In this document: positions 35,543 through 41,924 of the stretch, one piece after another
Layout of the letters: every line of letters begins with the position of its first letter
Position numbering within the stretch: the stretch's first letter is position 1
DNA from: a virus
Strand: one strand, 5' to 3'
IMG/VR virus record: IMGVR_UViG_3300028553_002163
Coordinates: 1-52,029 of that record
Length of the DNA stretch: 52,029 bases
Notes under the pieces: generated by a model
Seen by the model: only the letters and a program-made list of their open reading frames with translations
What the model was told of the DNA's origin: nothing
The model's database searches: none
Program-made: the position numbers and the translations under genes

Positions 35543-36113
35543 GGTATTAGAATTATTGCCTGGCAAGTTTGTTTTTCCAATATTCAAGAACGGCCTGTCC
35601 AGCATCGAGGCCTTTGCAAAGGAAAAAAATATCAAGTGGCTGATAAATGAGCAACTGGAAAAGCTGCCCATGATCACATTATTTCTACGAGAACCACATG
35701 AACGATTTGTCTCGGGGGTGCATAGTTTCATAGAGTTTGAAAAAAGGAAGAACAAGGACATAGACTATGAGACGATGTTGCACTGCATAGAGAACCACAG
35801 CGTGGTCAACGAGCACTTCATGCCGCAATTTTTCTTTATCAGAAACCTGATGAAATATTACACAGGGATGATCGAGCTGCGGGGAGTCAGTGAGCTCAGG
35901 GAGTGGATACCCAACAGGAACAAGCCGGCCATTCCAGAAATCACAGAGGCACAGAGGCAGAGGATCAATAAAATAAAATACGCCGACAATCTCCATGATG
36001 CTTTGCTTTTTGAGAGGCACATGTACAAGATAGCGGACATGTACTACGTGAGCAAGAAAGTCAACATCAGGTCGCTTATAGCGGAGATAGAATATGCACT
36101 GCCCCAGGCTTGA
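35535..36113 (+). CDS. Sulfotransferase-like protein
   Basis: 192 residues from ATG 35535 (an in-frame upstream start at 35445 lies inside the previous gene). FPIFKNGLSSI (14-24) matches the 5'-phosphosulfate-binding loop and FLREPHERFVSGVHSF (50-65) matches the 3'-phosphate-binding motif of PAPS-dependent sulfotransferases. Compact for the family. It probably sulfates a glycan or a modified peptide. The next radical-SAM gene overlaps its end by 20 nt. Confidence 0.75.
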   Translation: MIKVLELLPGKFVFPIFKNGLSSIEAFAKEKNIKWLINEQLEKLPMITLFLREPHERFVSGVHSFIEFEKRKNKDIDYETMLHCIENHSVVNEHFMPQFFFIRNLMKYYTGMIELRGVSELREWIPNRNKPAIPEITEAQRQRINKIKYADNLHDALLFERHMYKIADMYYVSKKVNIRSLIAEIEYALPQA

Positions 36114-37122
36114 TCATTTCGCCAGGATAAATCACAATGGCAAGATAGGCAAGTGTGGCCACATGACCGGAGCCAAAGAATTTGATTCATTTGAGTCCAT
36201 GCAACAGAGCAGTTGGTTGACTGGCATAAAAGAAAAAATGAAGGATGGCCAATGGCCTGCCGAATGTGTGCGTTGTCGAATGACCGAGGACGCCACCAAC
36301 ACCAGCATACGATTGGACATGATAGAGCGAGATAGGATACTGAGGGCAGTGGACAAGGACTATCTGATAGTGGGCGGGGTGCTGGACAACATTTGCAACA
36401 GCGCCTGCCAGTCCTGCCACAGTGGGCTCAGCACCAAGATAGGCAGCCTGTCTTCCAAGGACTACCAGCTGGTCAACAACTACGATACGTTTTTCAAGTT
36501 CCCCCAGGAGAGGATACGTGAGGTGGACGTCAATGGTGGGGAGCCCGCGGCCAGTCCCAACTATAAAAAATTATTGAGGAACCTACCGGAGTCTGTGAAA
36601 ATTGTCAGGATCAACACCAACTGCTCGAGGATGATCGGCGAGATAAAAGACCTATTACGCAAGGACATCAAGGTCATAGTGACAATCAGTTTTGATGGAG
36701 TGGGCGATACACATGACTACGTGAGGTGGCCAATACTGTGGAAAGATTTTAAAAGCAATGTCGGCAAGTACATCTCCATGAGAGACCAATATGAAAATCT
36801 GAGGTTAAACTTTTGGACCACGGTGAGCTGCCTCAACGCCGCGGACCTGGACAACATAATCGAATTTGCATCTACAAATAAGATCGACCACTCCTATGGT
36901 TTCTGCATCAGACCAGACGTGTTGGACATCAGGCATGAGAACAAACTAACCCTCAGGGCCAGAGAAAAATTTTCCAAAACAGATAATAAATTATTGCTTG
37001 CTGTGGGCAACAAGTGTTGCACGTTCAAGAAAAACAACGATGAGCAATTAAAGAAATTTATTCTGTCGCAGGATGCCTTGAGGCATATTGATTATCAAAA
37101 TTATCTCAACGAAGTTTTGTAG
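36094..37122 (+). CDS. Twitch/SPASM-type radical-SAM protein
   Basis: 342 residues. N-terminal Cys region (C3, C21, and C58-VR-C61) precedes the radical-SAM motif C101-NSA-C105-QS-C108. VNGGEPAAS, RINTNCSRM and TISFDGVGDTHDYVRWP are the barrel motifs; a late CC pair lies in NKCCTFKKN. Same layout as 34400-35542. Overlaps the convergent SGNH gene by 17 nt at the stop codons. Confidence 0.83.
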   Translation: MHCPRLDHFARINHNGKIGKCGHMTGAKEFDSFESMQQSSWLTGIKEKMKDGQWPAECVRCRMTEDATNTSIRLDMIERDRILRAVDKDYLIVGGVLDNICNSACQSCHSGLSTKIGSLSSKDYQLVNNYDTFFKFPQERIREVDVNGGEPAASPNYKKLLRNLPESVKIVRINTNCSRMIGEIKDLLRKDIKVIVTISFDGVGDTHDYVRWPILWKDFKSNVGKYISMRDQYENLRLNFWTTVSCLNAADLDNIIEFASTNKIDHSYGFCIRPDVLDIRHENKLTLRAREKFSKTDNKLLLAVGNKCCTFKKNNDEQLKKFILSQDALRHIDYQNYLNEVL

Positions 37123-37813
37123 AGAACCTCTGTAGGAACAACCTTGCGAACACGTCATGATGTTCCTGTCCGTAGTGTACGCCATCAGAGGCCAGGCTGG
37201 GCTTGGTATGCAATTCTCTTTTTGTGTGCTTGTCCCACTCGGGCCAGCAGTTGCTGATGGTATATGATTTCAACACAGCGAGATCCTCTCCCATGTGTGC
37301 GTCATATGACTCCTGGGCAAAACAGTGAAATGTTTTGGCTCCCAACCTTTCAGCAAATTTTTCTAAAAAAAATACATTCTTGAGGAAGTTGTTCCTGTCT
37401 GTATTGTCGCTCTCAGTTTTGAGGAATGGGCTGTCACTGGTGAGGCTCTGTGCGAAATCTTCCAATCTTTCCCTGCGGCTCCATACGGGCCAGCACGCAA
37501 TAATCAATTTGGGGAACAATAACTTTTCCGTGCCATACAATATCCTGATCATCTGATCAGCGCTGGCGCCGGGACGTGCAAGGTTCCACCACCTCAATAT
37601 CTTATTTGATTTTTTAGAGACTTGGTGTATCCACATCTGTTCTTCTTCCAATCCTTCACCAAAGGTGTGCGAGCACCCCAACACCACGACATTCTTTCCA
37701 CCATCGGGCAGTGGACGGAATTCAGCACAACGATAGCCATAGGAATTAGTTTTATATTTTGAAATCAAATCAAATTTGGGCAGGTCGTCGTCAGCGTAAA
37801 ATCCTTGTTTCAT
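37106..37813 (-). CDS. SGNH/GDSL-type hydrolase or acyltransferase
   Basis: 235 residues. VVVLGCSHTFGEGL carries the block I Ser (GxSH in place of GDS), NLARPGASADQM the block II Gly, and SDGVHYGQEHH the DxxH of block V. Members remove or add acetyl groups on glycans. It has no signal peptide, so it acts in the cytoplasm. Its own TAAATA box (37819-37824) lies 5 nt upstream of the ATG. Confidence 0.75.
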   Translation of the reverse strand: MKQGFYADDDLPKFDLISKYKTNSYGYRCAEFRPLPDGGKNVVVLGCSHTFGEGLEEEQMWIHQVSKKSNKILRWWNLARPGASADQMIRILYGTEKLLFPKLIIACWPVWSRRERLEDFAQSLTSDSPFLKTESDNTDRNNFLKNVFFLEKFAERLGAKTFHCFAQESYDAHMGEDLAVLKSYTISNCWPEWDKHTKRELHTKPSLASDGVHYGQEHHDVFARLFLQRFSTKLR

Positions 37814-37818
37814 AATAA

Positions 37819-37824
37819 TATTTA
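37819..37824 (-). promoter_or_regulatory. TAAATA late-promoter-like box
   Basis: Minus-strand TAAATA, 5 nt before the ATG at 37813, in the 15-nt gap between this gene and the CCA end of tRNA-Ala. Confidence 0.5.
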
Positions 37825-37828
37825 ATGT

Positions 37829-37904
37829 TGGTGGAGGCGATCAGGATCGAACTGACTACCTCTTGACTGCCAGCCAAGCGCTCTACCAAGTGAGCTACGC
37901 CCCC
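37829..37904 (-). tRNA. tRNA-Ala (anticodon GGC)
   Basis: 76 nt including an encoded CCA. Acceptor GGGGGCG/CGCCTCC (one G-T), D-arm GCTC...GAGC, anticodon stem CTTGG/TCAAG with loop CTGGCAG (GGC at 34-36), T-arm GTCAG-TTCGATC-CTGAT. A normal cloverleaf. Reads GCC/GCU codons. Confidence 0.95.
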
Positions 37905-37914
37905 ATATGTATTT

Positions 37915-37990
37915 TGGTGCCCCTAGCCGGAATTGCACTGACGACCTCCACCTTACCATGGTGTTGCTCTACTCACTGAGCTATAGGGGC
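37915..37990 (-). tRNA. tRNA-Thr (anticodon GGT), unusual T-arm
   Basis: 76 nt including CCA. Acceptor GCCCCTA/TAGGGGC perfect, D-arm GCTC...GAGC, anticodon loop ATGGTAA (GGT). Anomalies: an A-G mismatch at the top of the anticodon stem (27-43), an A-C mismatch in the T-stem (GTCAG/CCGGC) and a T-loop TGCAATT in place of the usual TTCRANT, so the T54-psi55 pair is changed to T-G. It may still fold. 10 nt from tRNA-Ala, same strand. Confidence 0.88.
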
Positions 37991-38033
37991 ATGTACATGT
38001 ATTATAACAGGAATTAATTATTTGCCAATAGAT

Positions 38034-38660
38034 TTAAAAGAATTGATAAAACAATTGGAGATCAATGCCCAGGCCATGCTCTACCAGTTCTTTGATTCCA
38101 GAATATAGGAAATACACAGCCAGCGCCGAGAACAACCACCTGCTGTAGAAGAATATCTGTCGTACTGGCAATTTCTTGATCTGGTAGTTCGCAACCTTAA
38201 CAGCTATTACCAAAACCACCAAACCCACCAAAATGCCCAAACCAATCAAACCCGCATTGGGATAGTCAGCATAGATGCCTGTGAGGAAAAGAACCACTTC
38301 CACACCTTCTCTGAAAATGATAAAGAATGCTGTGATGCCCAGTGCCCATGCGCTGTGTTTAGGAAGGTCTTTAACATGCTGCGCAGCACCATGGCAGAAC
38401 CAGGCCACCCAGGCCAATATAACACCCGTTATAATGGCGATTAAAGCTTCAAAGCGCTCTAAATTTGCATGATCTCCCAGCCAAGCAGCAGTTGCACTGC
38501 CCAATAAAATTGTGGCTGCAAATGCGGCTGCAGAGCTGATCCATATGCTTTTTTGTTGCTGTGAATTACCATTGGTAGAGGCCAGGGCCAGGACCATGAT
38601 CAACCATACCTCAAACCCTTCTCTGAATATAACAAATGCTGAACTTAACAGTGGTGTCAT
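38034..38660 (-). CDS. FTR1-family iron permease
   Basis: 208 residues, shorter than typical FTR1/EfeU (about 270-280). Two REGxE motifs, RE-GFE (13-17) and RE-GVE (117-121), are the iron-binding signatures of the family. Several hydrophobic segments place it in the inner membrane. It would import ferric/ferrous iron; no EfeO/EfeB partner is in the window. It has its own sigma70-type promoter (38688-38716), suggesting early expression. Downstream are only the two tRNA genes. Confidence 0.85.
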   Translation of the reverse strand: MTPLLSSAFVIFREGFEVWLIMVLALASTNGNSQQQKSIWISSAAAFAATILLGSATAAWLGDHANLERFEALIAIITGVILAWVAWFCHGAAQHVKDLPKHSAWALGITAFFIIFREGVEVVLFLTGIYADYPNAGLIGLGILVGLVVLVIAVKVANYQIKKLPVRQIFFYSRWLFSALAVYFLYSGIKELVEHGLGIDLQLFYQFF

Positions 38661-38687
38661 TGTGCCTTATTAATTTTTGTCATACTT

Positions 38688-38716
38688 ATTCTATGTTATT
38701 TTGCAGGTTGCGTCAA
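38688..38716 (-). promoter_or_regulatory. Sigma70-type promoter of the FTR1 gene
   Basis: On the minus strand TTGACG (38711-38716), 17-nt spacer, TAGAAT (38688-38693). Its -35 overlaps the -35 of the divergent promoter at 38708-38735, so only one polymerase can bind at a time. AAGG lies 6-9 nt before the FTR1 ATG. Confidence 0.55.
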
Positions 38717-38735
38717 TTGGTTTTTGTGTTATAAT
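38708..38735 (+). promoter_or_regulatory. Sigma70-type promoter of the lipoprotein gene
   Basis: TTGCGT (38708-38713), 16-nt spacer, perfect TATAAT (38730-38735). Overlaps the -35 of the FTR1 promoter on the other strand. A TAAATA box follows at 38742. Confidence 0.55.
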
Positions 38736-38741
38736 ATAGAT

Positions 38742-38747
38742 TAAATA
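38742..38747 (+). promoter_or_regulatory. TAAATA late-promoter-like box
   Basis: TAAATA, CCAT, ATG at 38752 (4-nt gap). Directly downstream of a sigma70 promoter, so this gene may be read both early and late. Confidence 0.45.
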
Positions 38748-38751
38748 CCAT

Positions 38752-38889
38752 ATGAAAAAAACACTGACAATATTGTGTCTGTTCTTCGTGATTGGCTGTG
38801 CCACCGCTGAAACAAACACGCAGGAAAAAACCAGCCCCATGGACCGCGTGGGCCAGGTCCTGGAAAAAATTACCTTACCTAAGTTTTAA
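38752..38889 (+). CDS. Small lipoprotein
   Basis: 45 residues. Lys-rich n-region, hydrophobic core (LTILCLFFVIGC) and a lipobox V-I-G-C with the lipidated Cys at 16, leaving a 30-residue polar mature peptide (ATAETNTQEK and on). Expected in the inner or outer membrane. Such small phage lipoproteins are often superinfection-exclusion or lysis-spanin components; the sequence alone does not decide. Its stop shares TTAA (38886-38889) with the convergent gene. Confidence 0.75.
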   Translation: MKKTLTILCLFFVIGCATAETNTQEKTSPMDRVGQVLEKITLPKF

Positions 38890-39104
38890 TCTTTGCTGTT
38901 CCACTTGTCCAGCATGCCCTGCAGCGAGCTGCCATGCAACTCTTGTGGGTCCTGCTCCACGCCTCGCTTCAGACCATAGCCTGAGCTGCCGTTGCTGCGG
39001 TGATGCACCTTGCTGTCAAATGTGTCCTTGCCTTGGTGGTGATTGCCGTTGCTGTTGCCGTTAAACTTTTTTTTGTGTTTGAATTTTTTTCTTTTGTTGA
39101 ACAT
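38886..39104 (-). CDS. Small basic Asn/His/Lys-rich protein
   Basis: 72 residues. Lys/Phe/Asn-rich start (MFNKRKKFKHKKKF), then GNSNGNHHQGKDTFDSK and a C-terminal SLQGMLDKW helix. The opening and the FDS segment resemble DUF4167-type RNA-associated proteins. It has its own promoter with a perfect TTGACA (39118-39145), a purine-rich GAGAGAGAG Shine-Dalgarno region and a TTAA-shared stop, which together support it over the shadow frames. Confidence 0.6.
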   Translation of the reverse strand: MFNKRKKFKHKKKFNGNSNGNHHQGKDTFDSKVHHRSNGSSGYGLKRGVEQDPQELHGSSLQGMLDKWNSKD

Positions 39105-39117
39105 TTCTCTCTCTCTA

Positions 39118-39145
39118 ATTGTAACACAGGTTGTGACTCTGTCAA
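39118..39145 (-). promoter_or_regulatory. Sigma70-type promoter of the small basic protein
   Basis: Minus strand TTGACA (39140-39145, perfect), 16-nt spacer, TACAAT (39118-39123). It overlaps the divergent promoter at 39131-39159, the second overlapping divergent pair in this region. Confidence 0.55.
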
Positions 39146-39159
39146 AGTCATGTTATACT
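39131..39159 (+). promoter_or_regulatory. Sigma70-type promoter of the DUF59 gene
   Basis: TTGTGA (39131-39136), 17-nt spacer, TATACT (39154-39159). The expected transcription start falls at or beside the ATG at 39165, so the message would be leaderless or nearly so. Confidence 0.5.
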
Positions 39160-39164
39160 CTAGT

Positions 39165-39533
39165 ATGAATGATATTACCAAAGATGTCAGCCAAACCTTG
39201 GCCGATGTTGTGGATCATGAAGCTACTCGATTGTTGTACATTCAAAAAATTGTGGAACGATTGAGGACTGTGTTTGATCCTGAACTGCCCATCAATATTT
39301 ACGATCTTGGGCTGATATATGACATCAAAGTGACGGATCAGTCCGAGTGCCATGTGCTGCACACCCTGACCTCTGCATTCTGCCCCGCTGCCGACATCAT
39401 ACCCGTGGACATACAAAATGCTGTGCAGAGCGTGGAGGGCATTGCCAAATGCCATGTGCGCATCACCATGTTCCCCCAGTGGAGCCCGCAGAGTCTGGAT
39501 CCTGAAATACGACAGCTGATACTGGGTTGGTAA
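39165..39533 (+). CDS. MIP18/DUF59-family Fe-S assembly protein (SufT-like)
   Basis: 122 residues from ATG 39165; in-frame upstream starts (39150, 39000) lie within or before the promoter. DPELPINIYDLGLIYDIKV and HTLTSAFCPAADIIPVDIQNAV are the family blocks (the conserved Cys of the PGCP-type motif is here FCPA), followed by RITMFPQWSPQSL. Members help mature Fe-S proteins. In this window possible clients are the radical-SAM enzymes and endonuclease III. Confidence 0.8.
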   Translation: MNDITKDVSQTLADVVDHEATRLLYIQKIVERLRTVFDPELPINIYDLGLIYDIKVTDQSECHVLHTLTSAFCPAADIIPVDIQNAVQSVEGIAKCHVRITMFPQWSPQSLDPEIRQLILGW

Positions 39534-39538
39534 GCCCA

Positions 39539-39544
39539 TAAATA
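39539..39544 (+). promoter_or_regulatory. TAAATA late-promoter-like box
   Basis: CCCATAAATATTT, 24 nt before the ATG at 39569. Here the leader is long enough to include a Shine-Dalgarno (AGGAGA), unlike the other boxes. Confidence 0.5.
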
Positions 39545-39568
39545 TTTCTACAACAACAGGAGAACACA

Positions 39569-39682
39569 ATGCTTACCATAGCGTTCATTCTAGGTTTCGC
39601 CGCAGGTTGGTTTGTCAACGAGAAAGTTGAGAACTTTGGCGAGAAGATCAATCCATTAAATTGGTTCAAGAAGAAAAAATAA
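39569..39682 (+). CDS. Small membrane protein
   Basis: 37 residues. N-terminal hydrophobic helix (LTIAFILGFAAGWFV) followed by a polar, Lys-ending tail (NWFKKKK). AGGAGA lies 8 nt upstream and a TAAATA box before that. Too short for routine gene callers. Function unknown; a single-pass inner-membrane anchor is likely. Confidence 0.6.
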   Translation: MLTIAFILGFAAGWFVNEKVENFGEKINPLNWFKKKK

Positions 39683-39689
39683 ACACCTC

Positions 39690-39722
39690 ATGCCTTTGGG
39701 GGCCTAGGTCCCCAACGGGCAT
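39690..39722. terminator. Hairpin between convergent genes
   Basis: ATGCC ... GGCAT outer arms and TTGGGG ... CCCCAA inner arms with a CCTAGG-containing loop. No long T-run on either side, so a bidirectional terminator or a processing site; it lies between the stop of the microprotein at 39682 and the stop of the minus-strand gene at 39738. Confidence 0.5.
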
Positions 39723-39737
39723 ATCCAAATAAAAATT

Positions 39738-39959
39738 TTATCTAAACAGCAGTACAACTGCCAACAAGATCGTCAGTGCCACTGCCATGATCTTGATCTG
39801 GGATCTCTCTATTGCCGTATACATCTCGGCCTTCAGAGCCCTGTGATCATCAAGGAACTGTTGGGGGGCCGCCATGTATGGATTGAAATAATTATTGGGC
39901 AGAGATAAGCTGTCTATTTCTTTTATAATTTCTTCTTGATTGCTTGGCAGTGCTGCCAT
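39738..39959 (-). CDS. Small membrane-anchored protein
   Basis: 73 residues. A polar N-terminal part (residues 1-50, EEIIKEIDSLSLPNNYF) and one C-terminal transmembrane helix (IKIMAVALTILLAVVLLF) ending in Arg. Tail-anchored topology. Follows the 37-aa gene at 39963 with only 3 nt between, so likely one transcript. No family recognised. Confidence 0.65.
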   Translation of the reverse strand: MAALPSNQEEIIKEIDSLSLPNNYFNPYMAAPQQFLDDHRALKAEMYTAIERSQIKIMAVALTILLAVVLLFR

Positions 39960-39962
39960 TGT

Positions 39963-40076
39963 TTAACGTATGTTAATTTTGTTATTTGCTAGCTTTTTTT
40001 GCCCTAACTTGTAACCAAGTGCGAACGCTATCGCTATGAAAGCTGCGACCAATAATGTGTGCCAAAAGTAAAACAT
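39963..40076 (-). CDS. Small membrane protein
   Basis: 37 residues. One hydrophobic segment (HTLLVAAFIAIAFALGYKLG) and a basic tail. TAAATA box with a 5-nt gap to the ATG. Fills the gap between the porin and the 73-aa gene. Function unknown. Confidence 0.55.
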   Translation of the reverse strand: MFYFWHTLLVAAFIAIAFALGYKLGQKKLANNKINIR

Positions 40077-40081
40077 AAAAG

Positions 40082-40087
40082 TATTTA
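40082..40087 (-). promoter_or_regulatory. TAAATA late-promoter-like box
   Basis: GATAAATACTTTTATG on the minus strand; 5-nt gap to the start at 40076. Lies just below the stop of the porin gene (40099). Confidence 0.55.
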
Positions 40088-40098
40088 TCTACAAAATA

Positions 40099-41160
40099 TT
40101 AAAACTTGTAACGAATGGTTGCCAACAACTGTGGATTATAGTCCTTGTATAAACCTGTGTTGACGGATGTCTGCTCTTTGTCATGATAATAGAGTCCGAC
40201 TTCCAATCCAGCTCTCTTGTCTGGTCTTTTGTGTTTATCGTCTTCGGTGTGCAGGTTGTAAACCAACCCCCAATAGTTGCCGGTGAATCCTAGGTCGTCA
40301 TTTTCCGTTCTGTGAACAGTGCCATAGATGCGATCATTGAAACTGTACAGCAATCCATAGTCATATCTGTTCTTGTCAGCGAACCCAGTGTCCATGTCAT
40401 CCCAAACTTCTGCCCCCCATATTAAGGGAATGTTCCAACGATACAAACTGCCACCCAATGACCAACCTTTTTGTGTTCGTTCATTAAAACTAGAAACACT
40501 TGTTGAACTTTTTGGATTTTTGATTTGCATGTAAGATAAATCAGCATAACCAAACAGTCCCACTGTTGCACTGGTGTATAACGCATCTCTCTCGTTGTCC
40601 CAACCCACGACCAACCCCACAGGCAAGTCTTGTCTTAATCTATATGAATCAAAATCAAATTGATCGTCCCAATTGAAACCACCAATGGCCAGCACTGCCT
40701 TTTCTCTGTGATCTAATCTTGAATTGGTCTGTGTGATGATTAGTGGTGCGCCTATCTTGGCAGTTTTTGCGAAGCCCAAACGCTGAGCGTCGGTCTCACC
40801 CAGGTAGAGCCTGTAGTAGTCATTGCCCACTCCCATTTGTTTCTCCTGCACGGTGTTGTTCAGTGTTGTGTCCAATGAGTAATAGGTGTCATACAGCATG
40901 GAGGCTCCGGTCCAATTGACATAGGCATTATTAAATTTGTGATTGATTCCCACTTGCAGCTCCGCTCTAGAATCAACTCCGCTGTCGTAGGTGCGATCAT
41001 CATAGTAGGCCTCTACTTCGCCCGTGATGAACACGCCCTTGGGTATGGAAAGTTTATTGGTTTCCAGGTTGGCTATTCTCTGCTCCAGTTGCTTGATCTT
41101 GTCTGCGTCAGCAAACGCCGCTGAGGTCCATAACAATAATAGCAATAATATTTTTTTCAT
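40099..41160 (-). CDS. Outer-membrane porin
   Basis: 353 residues from the Met at 41160 (a longer in-frame start at 41196 overlaps the bilin reductase gene). Signal peptide KKILLLLLLWTSAAFA with cleavage after AFA, then a short coiled coil (ADKIKQLEQRIANLETN) and a beta-barrel of alternating strands (for example FITGEVEAYYDDRTYD, YDYGLLYSFNDRIYGTVHR) ending TIRYKF, the canonical C-terminal Phe for outer-membrane insertion. A complete, apparently functional porin on a phage genome is unusual. It follows the bilin reductase by 7 nt, so the two are probably cotranscribed. Confidence 0.85.
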   Translation of the reverse strand: MKKILLLLLLWTSAAFADADKIKQLEQRIANLETNKLSIPKGVFITGEVEAYYDDRTYDSGVDSRAELQVGINHKFNNAYVNWTGASMLYDTYYSLDTTLNNTVQEKQMGVGNDYYRLYLGETDAQRLGFAKTAKIGAPLIITQTNSRLDHREKAVLAIGGFNWDDQFDFDSYRLRQDLPVGLVVGWDNERDALYTSATVGLFGYADLSYMQIKNPKSSTSVSSFNERTQKGWSLGGSLYRWNIPLIWGAEVWDDMDTGFADKNRYDYGLLYSFNDRIYGTVHRTENDDLGFTGNYWGLVYNLHTEDDKHKRPDKRAGLEVGLYYHDKEQTSVNTGLYKDYNPQLLATIRYKF

Positions 41161-41167
41161 TACTGTA

Positions 41168-41845
41168 TTATACTTTAGGGAACAGGTTCTCCGCAACGAA
41201 TATTTTCACAAGATCTTCTGGTAATCCCAGGCTCAGCATCACCCGCGGCGTGTGCGGATTCTTCATCTGATGCTCGCAGTAGTAGTTCTGTGCTGAGATC
41301 ACATCCTCACGTGAGGAATCATTTTTGTAATCACCTATGTGCTGCAGGTAATGATTTAGATTATTTTCAGCCATGTTGCATACCTGTGTCAGTTCCTGCT
41401 CTTCCTGTATGTTGCCCGCGGCTATCATGCCGCCGCTGAAAATGGCCTTGGCCCAGTCCGGCAGCTCCCTGGCCTTGCTGGGTTGGTAAGACTTGGCGCT
41501 GTCAACGAACCACTGGGTCAACGCATGCTGTTTGTTGAGAAGAGGCGAGAAGTCATGGAACGCCCCCGTGACCTTGTTCTTGCCGGCTATCACGTCAAAG
41601 CCATAAATGGGGCCACCGTTGGTCAGTTCTGGGAACAGGCACACGTGCATCATCCACAGGCCCTTGGTATCACGAGCATCCACCACGTCTATGTGTGCCC
41701 TCCTGACATTGTCGTTGCGCCAGGTCCTGTTGATCCATCCAGTGTTGTTGAACTTGTGCATGCCGTCCTCCTGGTATTCCACGCAGTGCTGGTCCAACAA
41801 CGCCACGATGTTATCTTTGCACTGTATAAGTTTTTCCCAGATCAT
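41168..41845 (-). CDS. Ferredoxin-dependent bilin reductase (PcyA/PcyX type)
   Basis: 225 residues from ATG 41845 (a TTG at 41890 would add 15). Family blocks match PcyA: RRAHIDVVDA (H51, D53), LWMMHVCLFPEL (H67, the counterpart of PcyA His88), GPIYGFDVIAGKNKVTGAFHDFSP (D84, counterpart of Asp105), RELPDWAKAIFS, and YYCEHQMKNPHTPRVMLSLG. PcyA Glu76 appears as Asp. These enzymes reduce biliverdin to phycobilins using ferredoxin; PcyX-type enzymes from marine viral sequences yield phycoerythrobilin. No ferredoxin gene is in the window. Heme oxygenase, its usual partner, lies at 43199-43789. Promoter not clear. Confidence 0.9.
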   Translation of the reverse strand: MIWEKLIQCKDNIVALLDQHCVEYQEDGMHKFNNTGWINRTWRNDNVRRAHIDVVDARDTKGLWMMHVCLFPELTNGGPIYGFDVIAGKNKVTGAFHDFSPLLNKQHALTQWFVDSAKSYQPSKARELPDWAKAIFSGGMIAAGNIQEEQELTQVCNMAENNLNHYLQHIGDYKNDSSREDVISAQNYYCEHQMKNPHTPRVMLSLGLPEDLVKIFVAENLFPKV

Positions 41846-41924
41846 ATTTGAAATACTTATAGCCAAGAAATTTTGTTGGCAAATATCCAAAAATTAAATA
41901 GTTCATATCTATATATTTTAAAAA

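Noticed and set aside
38792-39064. Cys/Pro-rich open frame
   Set aside because: Antisense shadow of the 38886-39104 gene; it would be built from repeated Cys codons and has no start signal.
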